The position numbers were made by a program, and so were the translations under genes. 64,000 nt of DNA from Halothiobacillus neapolitanus c2 (GTDB lineage Bacteria > Pseudomonadota > Gammaproteobacteria > Halothiobacillales > Halothiobacillaceae), in NCBI RefSeq assembly GCF_000024765.1, contig NC_013422.1, positions 1-64,000 of the forward strand. The letters are read 5' to 3'. Shown in pieces: positions 30,592 to 39,571 of this stretch; the first letter of the stretch is position 1; each line of letters begins with the position of its first letter. The notes beneath the pieces are model-generated. The model was not told the DNA's origin and did not search any database. It saw only the letters and a list, made by a program, of their open reading frames with translations.

Positions 30592-32391
30592 TCAGTAACC
30601 GGCGGCCAAACCGGCCGGACGCCGGCGGTCGTTTGCGCCTTCGAGTAAACCCGTTTTTGGATTGAGCAAAATGGCCTCGTCCGCGCCCCAGGATGTCACT
30701 TCCTTAAAGCGGTAGCCCATGTCTTTGAGGGTGGTTTGGGTTTTTGGCGTGAGTAAGCCCGGCTCGATAAAGACGAGATCCGGATACCACTGATGATGCA
30801 CGCGTGGTGCATCGACGGCTTGCTGCATGTTCATGCCGAAATCGACCACGTTGAGGATGCTTTCGAGCGTGGTGGAAATGATGGTCGAACCGCCCGGGCT
30901 GCCGGTGACCATGAACAGTTTGCCGTCTTTGAGCACGATGGTCGGCGACATGGAGCTCAAGGGCCGCTTGCCCGGTTCGATCTGATTGACTCGCCCCTGC
31001 ACCAGCCCGAAGCTGTTCGGTACGCCGGGCTTGGCGGTGAAATCGTCCATTTCGTTGTTGAGGAAAAAGCCGGTGTCGCCCGCGATTTGACCCAGACCGA
31101 ACAGGTAGTTGATGGTGTAAGTGATGCTGACGGCATTGCCTTTAGCATCGACGATGGAGTAATGCGTGGTTTGCTGGCCTTCATCCGCACCCAGACTACC
31201 CTTGATCTCGCTCGAAGGCGTGGCCTTGTCCGGTTCGATGCTGGCGCGCATCTGGGCAATGTGTTTTGGTGAGAGCAGATCGGTGATGGGATTTTTTACA
31301 AAAGCCGGATCGCCGAGATAAGTATTGCGGTCAGCAAAGGCGCGGCGTTCGGCTTCGACCAGATAGTGAATGGCTTTGACTGAGCCGTAGCCCCATTTTT
31401 TTATGGGGTAGGGTTGGATTAATTGCAGAATCTGGCAGATGGTGGTGCCGCCGGAACTGGGTGGCGGCGCGGACATGATCGTGTACCCGTGATAGCCGCA
31501 GGCGATGGGTTGTGCCCAATTGACTGTGTAATCGGCAAAATCTTGCAAGCTCAGCAGCCCGCCGTTTTCCTTGCTGGCCTTAACCACCGCTTGGGCAATG
31601 TGGCCCCGATAGAACGCGTGGCTGCCCTCTTTCGATATGAGTGCCAGCGTGTGCGCGAGTTGGGGTTGAACCAGCCGGTCGCCCACTTCATAAGGCTTAC
31701 CGTGATTGAGGAAGGTGTTTGATACGTTGGGGTATTTGGCAAAATCTTCTCTGCGTGTGTGCAGGATGTTGACATCGCCTGCCGTGAGCACGAAGCCATC
31801 GCGCGCCAGTTTGATCGCAGGCGCCATCACTTGTTTGCGGCTCATGCTGCCGTAGGTTGCCAGCGCGGTGTTCAGCCCCATCACGGTGCCGGGCACGCCG
31901 ACGCCCAAATAACTATGGGTGCTGCGGCCCTTGACGACGTTGCCTTCGGCATCCTGAAATAGGGTGGGCGTGGCCTTGAGCGGTGCCTTTTCGCGAAAAT
32001 CAAGGAACAGCGTTTTGCCTTCGGCCAGATGCAGCACCATAAAGCCGCCGCCGCCGATATTGCCGCAGCAGGGATGCACCACCGCCAGCGCATAGCCCAC
32101 GGCCACGGCGGCATCCACCGCATTACCGCCTTGCTTGAGAATATCAACACCGACCTGCGTTGCCAGATGCTGTGCCGTCACGACCATCGCCTGTTTTGCC
32201 AGCACCGGCTTGGCAGCGGCCAATTCGGCGCGGGTGGTCGCCGGTGCGGTGGCGTCCAATGCCTGTTGGGTTATTGTGGCTGCATCTGCCGTGGTTGTTT
32301 GCGGCGTTGCACCCTGCGCCATTGCTGTCGACATAAGCAGGGCGAGAGCCATAAATGATGAAATTATCTTGTGCGTGTTCTTAGAAGGCAT
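30592..32391 (-). CDS. ggt: Gamma-glutamyltranspeptidase (glutathione hydrolase)
   Basis: A periplasmic N-terminal-nucleophile hydrolase that removes the gamma-glutamyl group from glutathione. The 599-residue precursor has a signal peptide (about 1-26, ending AMAQG). Autoprocessing should occur before T408 in the motif TTHYSIVD, giving a large subunit with GNIGGGGFMVLH and a small subunit with the substrate-binding GSPGGSTI loop and PLSSMSPT lid-region segment. All catalytic features are intact. It stands between a family-A repeat and rlmJ and is probably transcribed with, or just after, rlmJ (17 bp gap). Confidence 0.95.
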   Translation of the reverse strand: MPSKNTHKIISSFMALALLMSTAMAQGATPQTTTADAATITQQALDATAPATTRAELAAAKPVLAKQAMVVTAQHLATQVGVDILKQGGNAVDAAVAVGYALAVVHPCCGNIGGGGFMVLHLAEGKTLFLDFREKAPLKATPTLFQDAEGNVVKGRSTHSYLGVGVPGTVMGLNTALATYGSMSRKQVMAPAIKLARDGFVLTAGDVNILHTRREDFAKYPNVSNTFLNHGKPYEVGDRLVQPQLAHTLALISKEGSHAFYRGHIAQAVVKASKENGGLLSLQDFADYTVNWAQPIACGYHGYTIMSAPPPSSGGTTICQILQLIQPYPIKKWGYGSVKAIHYLVEAERRAFADRNTYLGDPAFVKNPITDLLSPKHIAQMRASIEPDKATPSSEIKGSLGADEGQQTTHYSIVDAKGNAVSITYTINYLFGLGQIAGDTGFFLNNEMDDFTAKPGVPNSFGLVQGRVNQIEPGKRPLSSMSPTIVLKDGKLFMVTGSPGGSTIISTTLESILNVVDFGMNMQQAVDAPRVHHQWYPDLVFIEPGLLTPKTQTTLKDMGYRFKEVTSWGADEAILLNPKTGLLEGANDRRRPAGLAAGY

Positions 32392-32407
32392 GGGTGCACC
32401 TGAAGAT

Positions 32408-33289
32408 TTACTGGGCCGGATTCAGCCAACGAATCGCACGGGGCGCGGCGGTATCCTGCTTGAGCGCGTCGTTAACGAAATCGAGCACGGGTTGCATCAG
32501 TGTATCGAACTGCCACGGCGGGTTGATAATCAACAGGCCGGAGCCGGTGAGCCGATTGCCCGATTCATCGGGGAAAATACTATTTTCGATGGTCAGTACC
32601 GGACGAGGCGTGCTCTTGGCAATCCGGTTGAGCCACCGATCGAGGTAGGGGCGTTGCTTGATCGGATACCACAGGGCATAAACTCCGGTTTCAAACCGTT
32701 GCAATCCGGCTTGCAAGGCGGCGGCGATATCGTCGCGCTCTTGGGGCTGTTCATAGGGCGGGTCGATCAGGAACAAACCGCGCCGCTCCAGGGGCGGCAA
32801 ATCGGCTTTAAGCGCGGCCAGGCCCTCGCCATCCCGTGCGATGACCCTGCGGTCGGGAATGCAAGGCTCCAGCATGGGGCGCTGAGCGAGATTGCGACTT
32901 AACTCCCGTGCGACCTTGGGCACCAGTTCAACCCCGATATAACGATCTTGCGGGCGCAGGGCGCAGACGGCCAACAGCGGTGAGCCGGGGTAATAGCCTA
33001 AATTAGGGACGCTTCCAAATTGTTCGATTTGCTTAAGATAGGTCTGAATCAGAACCGGCACGGTATCGGCGGCTTGTGTCGCTTGTAAAAGCCGCGCAAT
33101 ACCGCCAGATGCTTCATCGCTGCGCCGGGCTTCGGTAGCTTGCAGATCGTACAAACCCGCGCCAGCATGGGTTTCGAGCAGCAAAAATCCGGTCGGTTTT
33201 TGCTGCATTAGCTCGATGAGTTGAAGCAGCACCAAGTGCTTTAAGACATCGGCATGATTACCGGCGTGAAAGTGATGTTGGTAATTCAT
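32408..33289 (-). CDS. rlmJ: 23S rRNA (adenine(2030)-N(6))-methyltransferase RlmJ
   Basis: This enzyme methylates A2030 of 23S rRNA using S-adenosylmethionine. The 293-residue product starts MNYQHHFHAGNHADVLKH, the family signature, and has LETHAGAGLYDL (SAM site) and FLIDPPYEQ (the DPPY catalytic motif). ATG at 33289 was chosen over a frame to 33463 because only this start gives the conserved N-terminus. The ggt gene follows closely on the same strand. Confidence 0.93.
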   Translation of the reverse strand: MNYQHHFHAGNHADVLKHLVLLQLIELMQQKPTGFLLLETHAGAGLYDLQATEARRSDEASGGIARLLQATQAADTVPVLIQTYLKQIEQFGSVPNLGYYPGSPLLAVCALRPQDRYIGVELVPKVARELSRNLAQRPMLEPCIPDRRVIARDGEGLAALKADLPPLERRGLFLIDPPYEQPQERDDIAAALQAGLQRFETGVYALWYPIKQRPYLDRWLNRIAKSTPRPVLTIENSIFPDESGNRLTGSGLLIINPPWQFDTLMQPVLDFVNDALKQDTAAPRAIRWLNPAQ

Positions 33290-33736
33290 GGTTTCTACCA
33301 GGCAGAGGTTCAAACAGGCATAACGATTGACGATGATATTCATCATACGCGTTGCGCGCGATTTCCCGGTATGGAGCCATGTTGACCTAGGGTCTTCGGT
33401 GCGAATGCAGTGTATCTTCGGGCAAGGGATGAGACCCGGTGAAGCGCCCCATTTCTTTTTCAAGGAAGGGGAGCTTTTTAAACGTGTGCGCTTCTCGATT
33501 TGCGAATGAGGAAAAGAGTGCGAATTAAGGCGTTGATGAACGATGAGGGATAGATGACAGATTTATCCGATCACACCATACTGTGTGTGATCCCGAGTAA
33601 AACGCTTTGGATGTCACTGGATGCCCGTCACCCGGGATGAGGTGACGTGCGTGCCGGAACTTGATGGAACACTCGCTGCCGTGCAGGGTCATAAAAATCC
33701 GCTCGGGCAAAAGCAAATTAACACCAGGGAGTCTTT
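33290..33736. other. Intergenic region between rlmJ and the phosphodiesterase
   Basis: This 447-bp gap separates two divergent genes. It should hold their promoters, but I see no strong -10/-35 pair, repeat or RNA gene. Open frames here are short and lack ribosome sites or recognisable families. Confidence 0.4.
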
Positions 33737-34285
33737 GTGGACCTTGAATCACATGCATCGGTCTGTGTCGGGATTATTTCCGATACGCATGGTGCCATCG
33801 AGAATTCGATCCTCGAACTCATGCAGCAGTGCGATGTCATCGTGCATGCCGGTGATATTCTGAATCCCGATATTTTGCGCCGTGTGACGCCAAAAACAGG
33901 CCATGTGATCGCCGTCCGCGGAAACAACGATACGGTTGAGCAATGGCCAGCCGGAACGGCCGATCTGCTCGAATCCCTGCCGGAAGTGGCCACCCTGAGA
34001 TTGCCCGGAGGCGTGCTGGCTGTCGAGCACGGGCATCGCGTCAATCCCGCCCATCAACGGCACGAAAAGCTGCGCGCACGCCATCCAGAAGCCCGTGCTG
34101 TGGTTTACGGCCATACCCACCATCGCACCATCGACACCAGCGCGCCGATCTGGGTGCTTAACCCGGGCGCGGCCGGCAAGGTACGCGCTTATGGCGGCTC
34201 CGGTTGTCTGCTGCTGCATGCCTCGGCTGAGCGCTGGTGGATCGAAGAAAAAACACTGCCCAATCTGCGCGCCGGTTCGGCATAA
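33737..34285 (+). CDS. YfcE/MJ0936-type metallophosphodiesterase
   Basis: A 182-residue calcineurin-like phosphoesterase with a two-metal site. The motifs are in order: SDTHG (Asp and His), VHAGDI (Asp), VRGNND (Asn), EHGH (His) and YGHTHH (His pair). Members cleave phosphodiesters such as bis-p-nitrophenyl phosphate; the natural substrate is unknown. The start is GTG at 33737 with GGGAG 7 nt upstream. The next gene, a PfkB-Rieske fusion, starts 70 bp later on the same strand. Confidence 0.88.
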   Translation: MDLESHASVCVGIISDTHGAIENSILELMQQCDVIVHAGDILNPDILRRVTPKTGHVIAVRGNNDTVEQWPAGTADLLESLPEVATLRLPGGVLAVEHGHRVNPAHQRHEKLRARHPEARAVVYGHTHHRTIDTSAPIWVLNPGAAGKVRAYGGSGCLLLHASAERWWIEEKTLPNLRAGSA

Positions 34286-34355
34286 TTTATACCCCTGAAC
34301 CACACTGCGGCGCCCGCCTCGTCATGATCGCGCCGCCTGAGGAGTGATCAACGAA

Positions 34356-35618
34356 ATGGCGAAGATTCTGGGTATTGGTATTGCGACCCTGGACATCATC
34401 AACGAGGTCGAAGGTTATCCGGTTGAGGACAGCGAGCAACGCGCTCTGGCGCAACGGCAACGCACTGGCGGCAATGTCACCAACACATTGACGGTGCTGC
34501 GGCAGTTCGATCATGACTGCGCGCTGGCTGCCCTACTGACCCCGGATGCCGATGGTCGTCAGATCCAGGAAAAACTGGCACAACGGGGCATCGACCTGAG
34601 TTCCGCTCAAATCCTGGGTTTCGGACATGCGCCCACCTCATACATTACGCTGAATCGCCAGAATGGCAGCCGCACCATCGTTCATTACCGCGATTTGCCT
34701 GAATTCGATCTCAACGCCTTCCTCAAGATCGACCTTGCGCCGTTCGACTGGCTGCATTTCGAAGGCCGACATTGCATGGATACGGCGGCCATGCTGGCGA
34801 TGGCGCGCAGAGCGGCGGGCACCAAGTTACTTTCGTTGGAGGTGGAAAAAGAGCGCCCCTACCTCGATCAGTTGTTCTCTTTTCCCGATGTGGTCTTCTT
34901 TTCACGTGCCTTTGCGGAACAACGGGGATTTAATGACCCGGAAGCCTTCTTGAATGCAGCGCATCAATGGGCGCCGCAGGCTGTGCTGGTACTGGGTTGG
35001 GGCGCGACTGGCGCCTATCTGAAAGAATCATTGAACGACTCCGTTCAGCTGGTGCCTGCACAGCCCATACGGGGCGTTGTCGACAGCATCGGTGCTGGCG
35101 ATACGCTGATTGCCGGTGTCATTCATGCCCGTGCGAATCAGGCGAACGCCGATTGGCGAGCGGCCGTTACGTTCGGCGTCCGACTGGCGGAGCGCAAAAT
35201 CCAGCAATTCGGCTTTGATGGTTTGGCCGTAGATCCAAATGCAAATAACCAACCACTCTGCCATCTGGATGACCTCGGCCCGGAAGACGCCATGGGCGTG
35301 CAACCGGTCGATGGTATTCCCAGCGTCATCGTGGTTCGAGATCATCGCGCGATCCGCGCGTACCGCAATGTGTGCCCGCACAATGGCTCGGCTTTATCCA
35401 AGGGCGTTCGCGGCTATCTGGCAGACAAGTCAACCGGGCCATCGGATGGCATGTCCTTGCGTTGTAGGCTTCATAATGCGTATTTCGAGCCACTGACCGG
35501 GGCGTGTACGGGCGGCCCTTGTCCCGGAACGCATCTGACCCCGGTGGCCATTCGGCAGGTTGGCGAGATGATTTATTTGGATGATCTGGATGAAAATTCC
35601 CGGCCGACCGGCAAATGA
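34356..35618 (+). CDS. PfkB (ketohexokinase-like) kinase fused to a Rieske domain
   Basis: The 420-residue protein joins two domains rarely seen together. Residues 1-295 are a ribokinase/PfkB-family sugar kinase, with GGNVTN near 38, a segment NGSRTIVHYRDLPE resembling ketohexokinase, and the catalytic GAGD at 246-249 (D249). Residues 305-415 are a Rieske [2Fe-2S] domain with C340-P-H342 and C370-R-L-H373 as cluster ligands; the 27 residues between H342 and C370 are more than the usual 15-17, so an insertion is present. No stop or frameshift separates the domains. The true substrate and any redox role are unknown. ATG at 34356 has GAGGAG upstream. Confidence 0.85.
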   Translation: MAKILGIGIATLDIINEVEGYPVEDSEQRALAQRQRTGGNVTNTLTVLRQFDHDCALAALLTPDADGRQIQEKLAQRGIDLSSAQILGFGHAPTSYITLNRQNGSRTIVHYRDLPEFDLNAFLKIDLAPFDWLHFEGRHCMDTAAMLAMARRAAGTKLLSLEVEKERPYLDQLFSFPDVVFFSRAFAEQRGFNDPEAFLNAAHQWAPQAVLVLGWGATGAYLKESLNDSVQLVPAQPIRGVVDSIGAGDTLIAGVIHARANQANADWRAAVTFGVRLAERKIQQFGFDGLAVDPNANNQPLCHLDDLGPEDAMGVQPVDGIPSVIVVRDHRAIRAYRNVCPHNGSALSKGVRGYLADKSTGPSDGMSLRCRLHNAYFEPLTGACTGGPCPGTHLTPVAIRQVGEMIYLDDLDENSRPTGK

Positions 35619-35754
35619 CGCATTGAATCCGTGAGATTATCGGTCAGGATTTAGATATGCTGTCGTGCTGATGAAGTATGAGACCCGAGTGATTCGGTAA
35701 AAGGATTTTGAGCATGTTGTTTCCCCTCCCGCTGCACTGCGACGTCGAGCGACC

Positions 35755-38121
35755 ATGAACGAAGATCGAGTTGGCCTCACCTCTTTGCCGCAACGTCCAT
35801 GCGATTATGCCGAGGCATGGTTGTGGGTGGATGTGAACGGGCAGGGTGCGCTCACGGCGACGCAGGCGATTACGTCGCTGGACGCCATTGCGCCTATCGA
35901 TCAAATTCTGGAAACCTTGCCGCAGAGCGATGCATGGCACCAGCACATGGGCCAAATCGGCCCCATGGAAAATATCCGTGACTGGATTTGGCAAGCACGC
36001 TGGTTAAGCGCCGACCGGCTCGATGGTTCCCACTCTCCCCTTGATGATGCAAACCTTACGAACATCGGTGGGCGGCGTTTGCTGCATGTTTCGCTTTACC
36101 CGCGCCTACCCGACGATGCCATCGGGTGGCTCGACAGCCTCCCGGATTGTGTGATCGGCCGCGATGCGAATCAGGCGGTCGTGTACCGCAACAGGGCGGC
36201 ACAGACGTTTAACAACCCTTCATTGCTCGATCAACTCAGTCGGGGCGTGCCAGCCCAGTGTGCCGAAGGCGTGATCGAGGACCAGGTGTCGGTCGATGAT
36301 CATGGCCGCCTGCGACACTTCCAGCGGCTGTTGATCGCTGCGCCGTCTCCCGCTTCGAGTGTCAAAGACTTTCTGGAGCTCTATGAATTGACCACGCCCA
36401 AGTCCCTGGGCAAGGCGGAGGGTGATTATGGCCAGCTGATCGAGTTGTTGGTTGAGGCGACCCACGATCTGATCGTGATCAAAGACCCCGAAGGCCGCTG
36501 GTTGTTCGCCAATTTGTCCATTGTCCACAGTCTTGGACTGGCGCATGTCGTCTGGCTCGGCAAAACCGACCGGGAGCTGGTCGATCTGGCCTCGCCCACC
36601 GTCCGGGGCGCGCTGCAGTTTTGTCATGAAACAGACAAGGCTGCCTGGAACCAAGGCCAGCAAATCAGGCACCTGGAGACTATTCCCTGCGAGGACGGGC
36701 ACAGCTTGATCGTCGATGTGATCAAGCAACCCGTCTTCGATGATAAGGGCAAACCCCGCGCCATCATCGTGGTTGGCCGCGACGTGACGGAGCTGCACAC
36801 CACGCAGGAGCAGTTCCAGATACTGGCCAGTCAGGATGAGTTGACCGGGCTGCTCAACCGCCGATTCTTTCAGGTCGAGGCGCAGCGCTGGATCGACATG
36901 TTGAGCGACGATGGCTCGAAACACCTGGCTTTGCTGGTGTTCGACCTGGATTACTTCCGTTCGATCAACGACAGCTATGGCCATGAACGTGGCGATCAGC
37001 TATTGCAAGAAATGGCGCGCCGATTGCAAAACGAATGTGTCGCCAGTCCGTTGCTTATTGCCAGAATGGGCGGCGATGAGTTCGCCATTCTGGTGGAAAC
37101 GGACAACAAGCCAGAATCACTGAGTGCGCTGGGTGAGCAGGTAAAGTCACTGACTGCGCGTCCGTTCCAGATCGAGCACTTGACCCTCTTCACCTCGGCG
37201 AGCACAGGGATTGTGATCTGGCCGGAGCACGGTCGATCCATCGGGGAATTGCTGCATCAAGCCGATTCGGCGATGTATGCCGCCAAGGAACAGGGTCGTA
37301 ATGGTCATGCGGTGTTCTCTCCGGAAATCATGGAACATCAGAATCGGCAATCGGCGTTGCTGACTGCATTGCGCCAGAGTCAGGGAGATGAGCGCTTCTT
37401 CCTCGTCTATCAGGTACAGCAAAATGCAAGCAGCCTCGCCATCACCGGGGTTGAGGCCTTGCTTCGTTGGCAGGCACCCTCGCCGGAACTGGCAGCCGGC
37501 CCGGATCAATTCATCCCTTTGCTTGAAAAATCAGGGTTGATTATCGACGTGGGCGGCTGGGTGCTCGATGAAGCCTGCCAACAAATCGCCCGCTGGCGGG
37601 AATATATCGGCGAACGGATTACCGTGGCGGTGAACGTATCGAGCATCCAGCTGCATTCGCCTTGCTTCATCGGGCGGGTCCAGGCGGCGCTCAAAAAATC
37701 CGGAATCAATCCATCCCTGCTGGAGCTGGAGTTGACGGAGACTGCACTCGTCAACGACCCCGCCAAGGCAGCGAGCACGCTCATCGAACTGAAAAAGCTG
37801 GGTGTTCAACTGGCATTGGATGACTTCGGCACAGGCTACTCTTCCTTGAGCTACCTGACGCAGTTCGAATTCAACCGGCTCAAGATCGATCAAAGCTTTG
37901 TGCGCGATATTCTCGTTGACCCGAAGGATCTGGTGATCGTCAAGGCGATCGTGGCCATGGGCCATGCCTTGGGGCTCGAAGTGGTTGCAGAAGGCGTGGA
38001 AACCGTTGCGGAACGCGACCTGCTCGATTCCCTTGGGTGCGATTCCTTTCAGGGATACCTTGTTGGTCGGCCCGGCAAGCCCGAAGAAATTTCCCCCATG
38101 TTGGGCGTCGGATTGTTATGA
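35755..38121 (+). CDS. PAS-GGDEF-EAL cyclic-di-GMP signalling protein
   Basis: A 788-residue protein with an unassigned N-terminal region (about 1-220), a PAS domain (about 225-345), a GGDEF domain with intact MGGDEF near 440, and an EAL domain with GVEALLRW, ELTETAL, DDFGTGYSSL and VVAEGVET. Both catalytic domains keep their key residues, so it may both make and break cyclic-di-GMP, or one activity may dominate under PAS control. No membrane segment is evident, so it is probably cytoplasmic. The ribosome site before ATG 35755 is weak. A small BolA-like gene starts 32 bp later. Confidence 0.92.
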   Translation: MNEDRVGLTSLPQRPCDYAEAWLWVDVNGQGALTATQAITSLDAIAPIDQILETLPQSDAWHQHMGQIGPMENIRDWIWQARWLSADRLDGSHSPLDDANLTNIGGRRLLHVSLYPRLPDDAIGWLDSLPDCVIGRDANQAVVYRNRAAQTFNNPSLLDQLSRGVPAQCAEGVIEDQVSVDDHGRLRHFQRLLIAAPSPASSVKDFLELYELTTPKSLGKAEGDYGQLIELLVEATHDLIVIKDPEGRWLFANLSIVHSLGLAHVVWLGKTDRELVDLASPTVRGALQFCHETDKAAWNQGQQIRHLETIPCEDGHSLIVDVIKQPVFDDKGKPRAIIVVGRDVTELHTTQEQFQILASQDELTGLLNRRFFQVEAQRWIDMLSDDGSKHLALLVFDLDYFRSINDSYGHERGDQLLQEMARRLQNECVASPLLIARMGGDEFAILVETDNKPESLSALGEQVKSLTARPFQIEHLTLFTSASTGIVIWPEHGRSIGELLHQADSAMYAAKEQGRNGHAVFSPEIMEHQNRQSALLTALRQSQGDERFFLVYQVQQNASSLAITGVEALLRWQAPSPELAAGPDQFIPLLEKSGLIIDVGGWVLDEACQQIARWREYIGERITVAVNVSSIQLHSPCFIGRVQAALKKSGINPSLLELELTETALVNDPAKAASTLIELKKLGVQLALDDFGTGYSSLSYLTQFEFNRLKIDQSFVRDILVDPKDLVIVKAIVAMGHALGLEVVAEGVETVAERDLLDSLGCDSFQGYLVGRPGKPEEISPMLGVGLL

Positions 38122-38153
38122 TTGATCAACTTGATTAATCCAATGGTTTCAAC

Positions 38154-38462
38154 ATGTCTCGCTCCGAACGCATAAAAAAACTGATCGAAGATCAAATGGC
38201 GCCCGTCTATCTTGAAATAGACAACGAGTCGCACCTGCACGCAGGCAATCGGGAAGAAACACATTTCCGTCTGGTGATCGTCAGTGCCTTGTTCGAGGGG
38301 GAAGCACTGCTGGCAAGGCATCGACGCGTTCAGACGTTATTGCAAGCCGAGCGCGAAGGCGGGATGCACGCCTTGTCCCTGCATACGTTCACCCCAGCCG
38401 AATGGCAGGCCAAAGGCGCGTCAGCGGCCCCGTCTCCCGCGTGCGCGGGACAGAACCACTAG
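38154..38462 (+). CDS. BolA family protein
   Basis: A 102-residue BolA-fold protein. BolA proteins bind glutaredoxins and [2Fe-2S] clusters; this one is unassigned within the family. The core (about 1-90) shows LEIDNESHLHAGNREETHFRLVIVS, the BolA helix-turn-helix-like segment with conserved H residues, and HALSLHTFTPAEW near the C-terminus. The tail (SAAPSPACAGQNH) is encoded by a small GC-rich inverted repeat (TCCCGCGTGCGCGGGA) and may be a recent extension. It is followed 28 bp later by the HDOD gene. Confidence 0.9.
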   Translation: MSRSERIKKLIEDQMAPVYLEIDNESHLHAGNREETHFRLVIVSALFEGEALLARHRRVQTLLQAEREGGMHALSLHTFTPAEWQAKGASAAPSPACAGQNH

Positions 38463-38490
38463 CTGCGCCGGTCAATCAAAGGACTTGGCC

Positions 38491-39528
38491 ATGTGGCAGT
38501 GGATTCGGCAACTATGGGCAACCAAACCTACGGCACCGCCCGCGCACCTACCCCGTCTGCGAGAGAATGGACTGGCCGCAGGCAAGCCGGAGCCGATTTC
38601 GGACATTATCATCCCAGATGCGGAACAGGCATCACTCGTTTTTTTCCAGAAACTTTTGAATGCGCCCGAGCATCCGCGCGGCTACACCGATGCATTGCGA
38701 CCAGATGAAACCGCATGGCTGAGTGCCCGAATTGAGGATCTCAAACGGACACCCACGCAACTGACGCATCTGGTGCCCCGCCTGCCCAGTGTGTTGCCCA
38801 AGCTCATGACAGCGTTGAACAACCCGGATACCCCCATCCGCACCTTGACCGGTCTGATCGAATCCGATCCTGTGATCTCGTCTATGGTTTTACGGCTCAT
38901 CAACAGTCCGGCCATGCGCGTGCGTCGGGAAAATATCGAGTCTCTGGAACAAGCGGTGATGCTGCTTGGTTTTTCGGGCATGCGTGAAGTCGTATCGGCG
39001 GCCATGTTCAGCCCGATTGGGCAGTTGGGACGCATAGAGGGCGCCAACCCATTGCTGGTGCATGATGTCTGGCCAATCAGCCTGCGTGCAGCCAATGCAC
39101 TTCGGTTGGGATTGAAAACGAGATCTGATCATCAGAGGCCTTTATTGTCTTCCGACGAGGCATTCGACCTGTATCTGTCCGTCTTGATCGAACACACGGG
39201 ACTGATCGCGTTGCTGCGTCAAAAACCATTGACGGGGGCAAATACCAGCGCCGCCTATGTGGCCCGTTTCCGCGCGCTGATACCCGCCTATTCGGCCCGA
39301 ATCGCCGAGGCTTGGGCGTTGTCTGAAAACACGATCCGGCTGATTCGCTCAGCGCCCGCAGAACTCGAGCATCTTCGTTCGCAAGCGCGTTATTTCTCAG
39401 TAGCTTGCGCGCTTAATCGGCGCGGGACGCTGGATCAGGCCCAGTTCCTGCATTTGTGCCGACAACTGCCGGATTACGCAAGAGGATGGTATGACTTGTG
39501 CGTTACCGCAAACGTCAGCGCCGATTAG
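38491..39528 (+). CDS. HDOD domain protein
   Basis: A 345-residue protein whose middle (about 85-285) matches HDOD domains: LPRLPSVLPKLMTALNNPDTPIRTLTGLI-type start, DPVISSMVLRLINSPAM and LEQAVMLLGFSGMREVV. HDOD domains resemble HD hydrolases but lack a proven catalytic site and act in signalling, often with cyclic-di-GMP proteins, as the neighbour at 35755 suggests. ATG at 38491 has AAAGGA upstream; an open frame from 38284 overlaps the BolA gene in another frame and is not used. Confidence 0.82.
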   Translation: MWQWIRQLWATKPTAPPAHLPRLRENGLAAGKPEPISDIIIPDAEQASLVFFQKLLNAPEHPRGYTDALRPDETAWLSARIEDLKRTPTQLTHLVPRLPSVLPKLMTALNNPDTPIRTLTGLIESDPVISSMVLRLINSPAMRVRRENIESLEQAVMLLGFSGMREVVSAAMFSPIGQLGRIEGANPLLVHDVWPISLRAANALRLGLKTRSDHQRPLLSSDEAFDLYLSVLIEHTGLIALLRQKPLTGANTSAAYVARFRALIPAYSARIAEAWALSENTIRLIRSAPAELEHLRSQARYFSVACALNRRGTLDQAQFLHLCRQLPDYARGWYDLCVTANVSAD

Positions 39529-39571
39529 CTAATCGGGCATAGCGCGAGTTAGATCTGACCACTCCTTCCCG

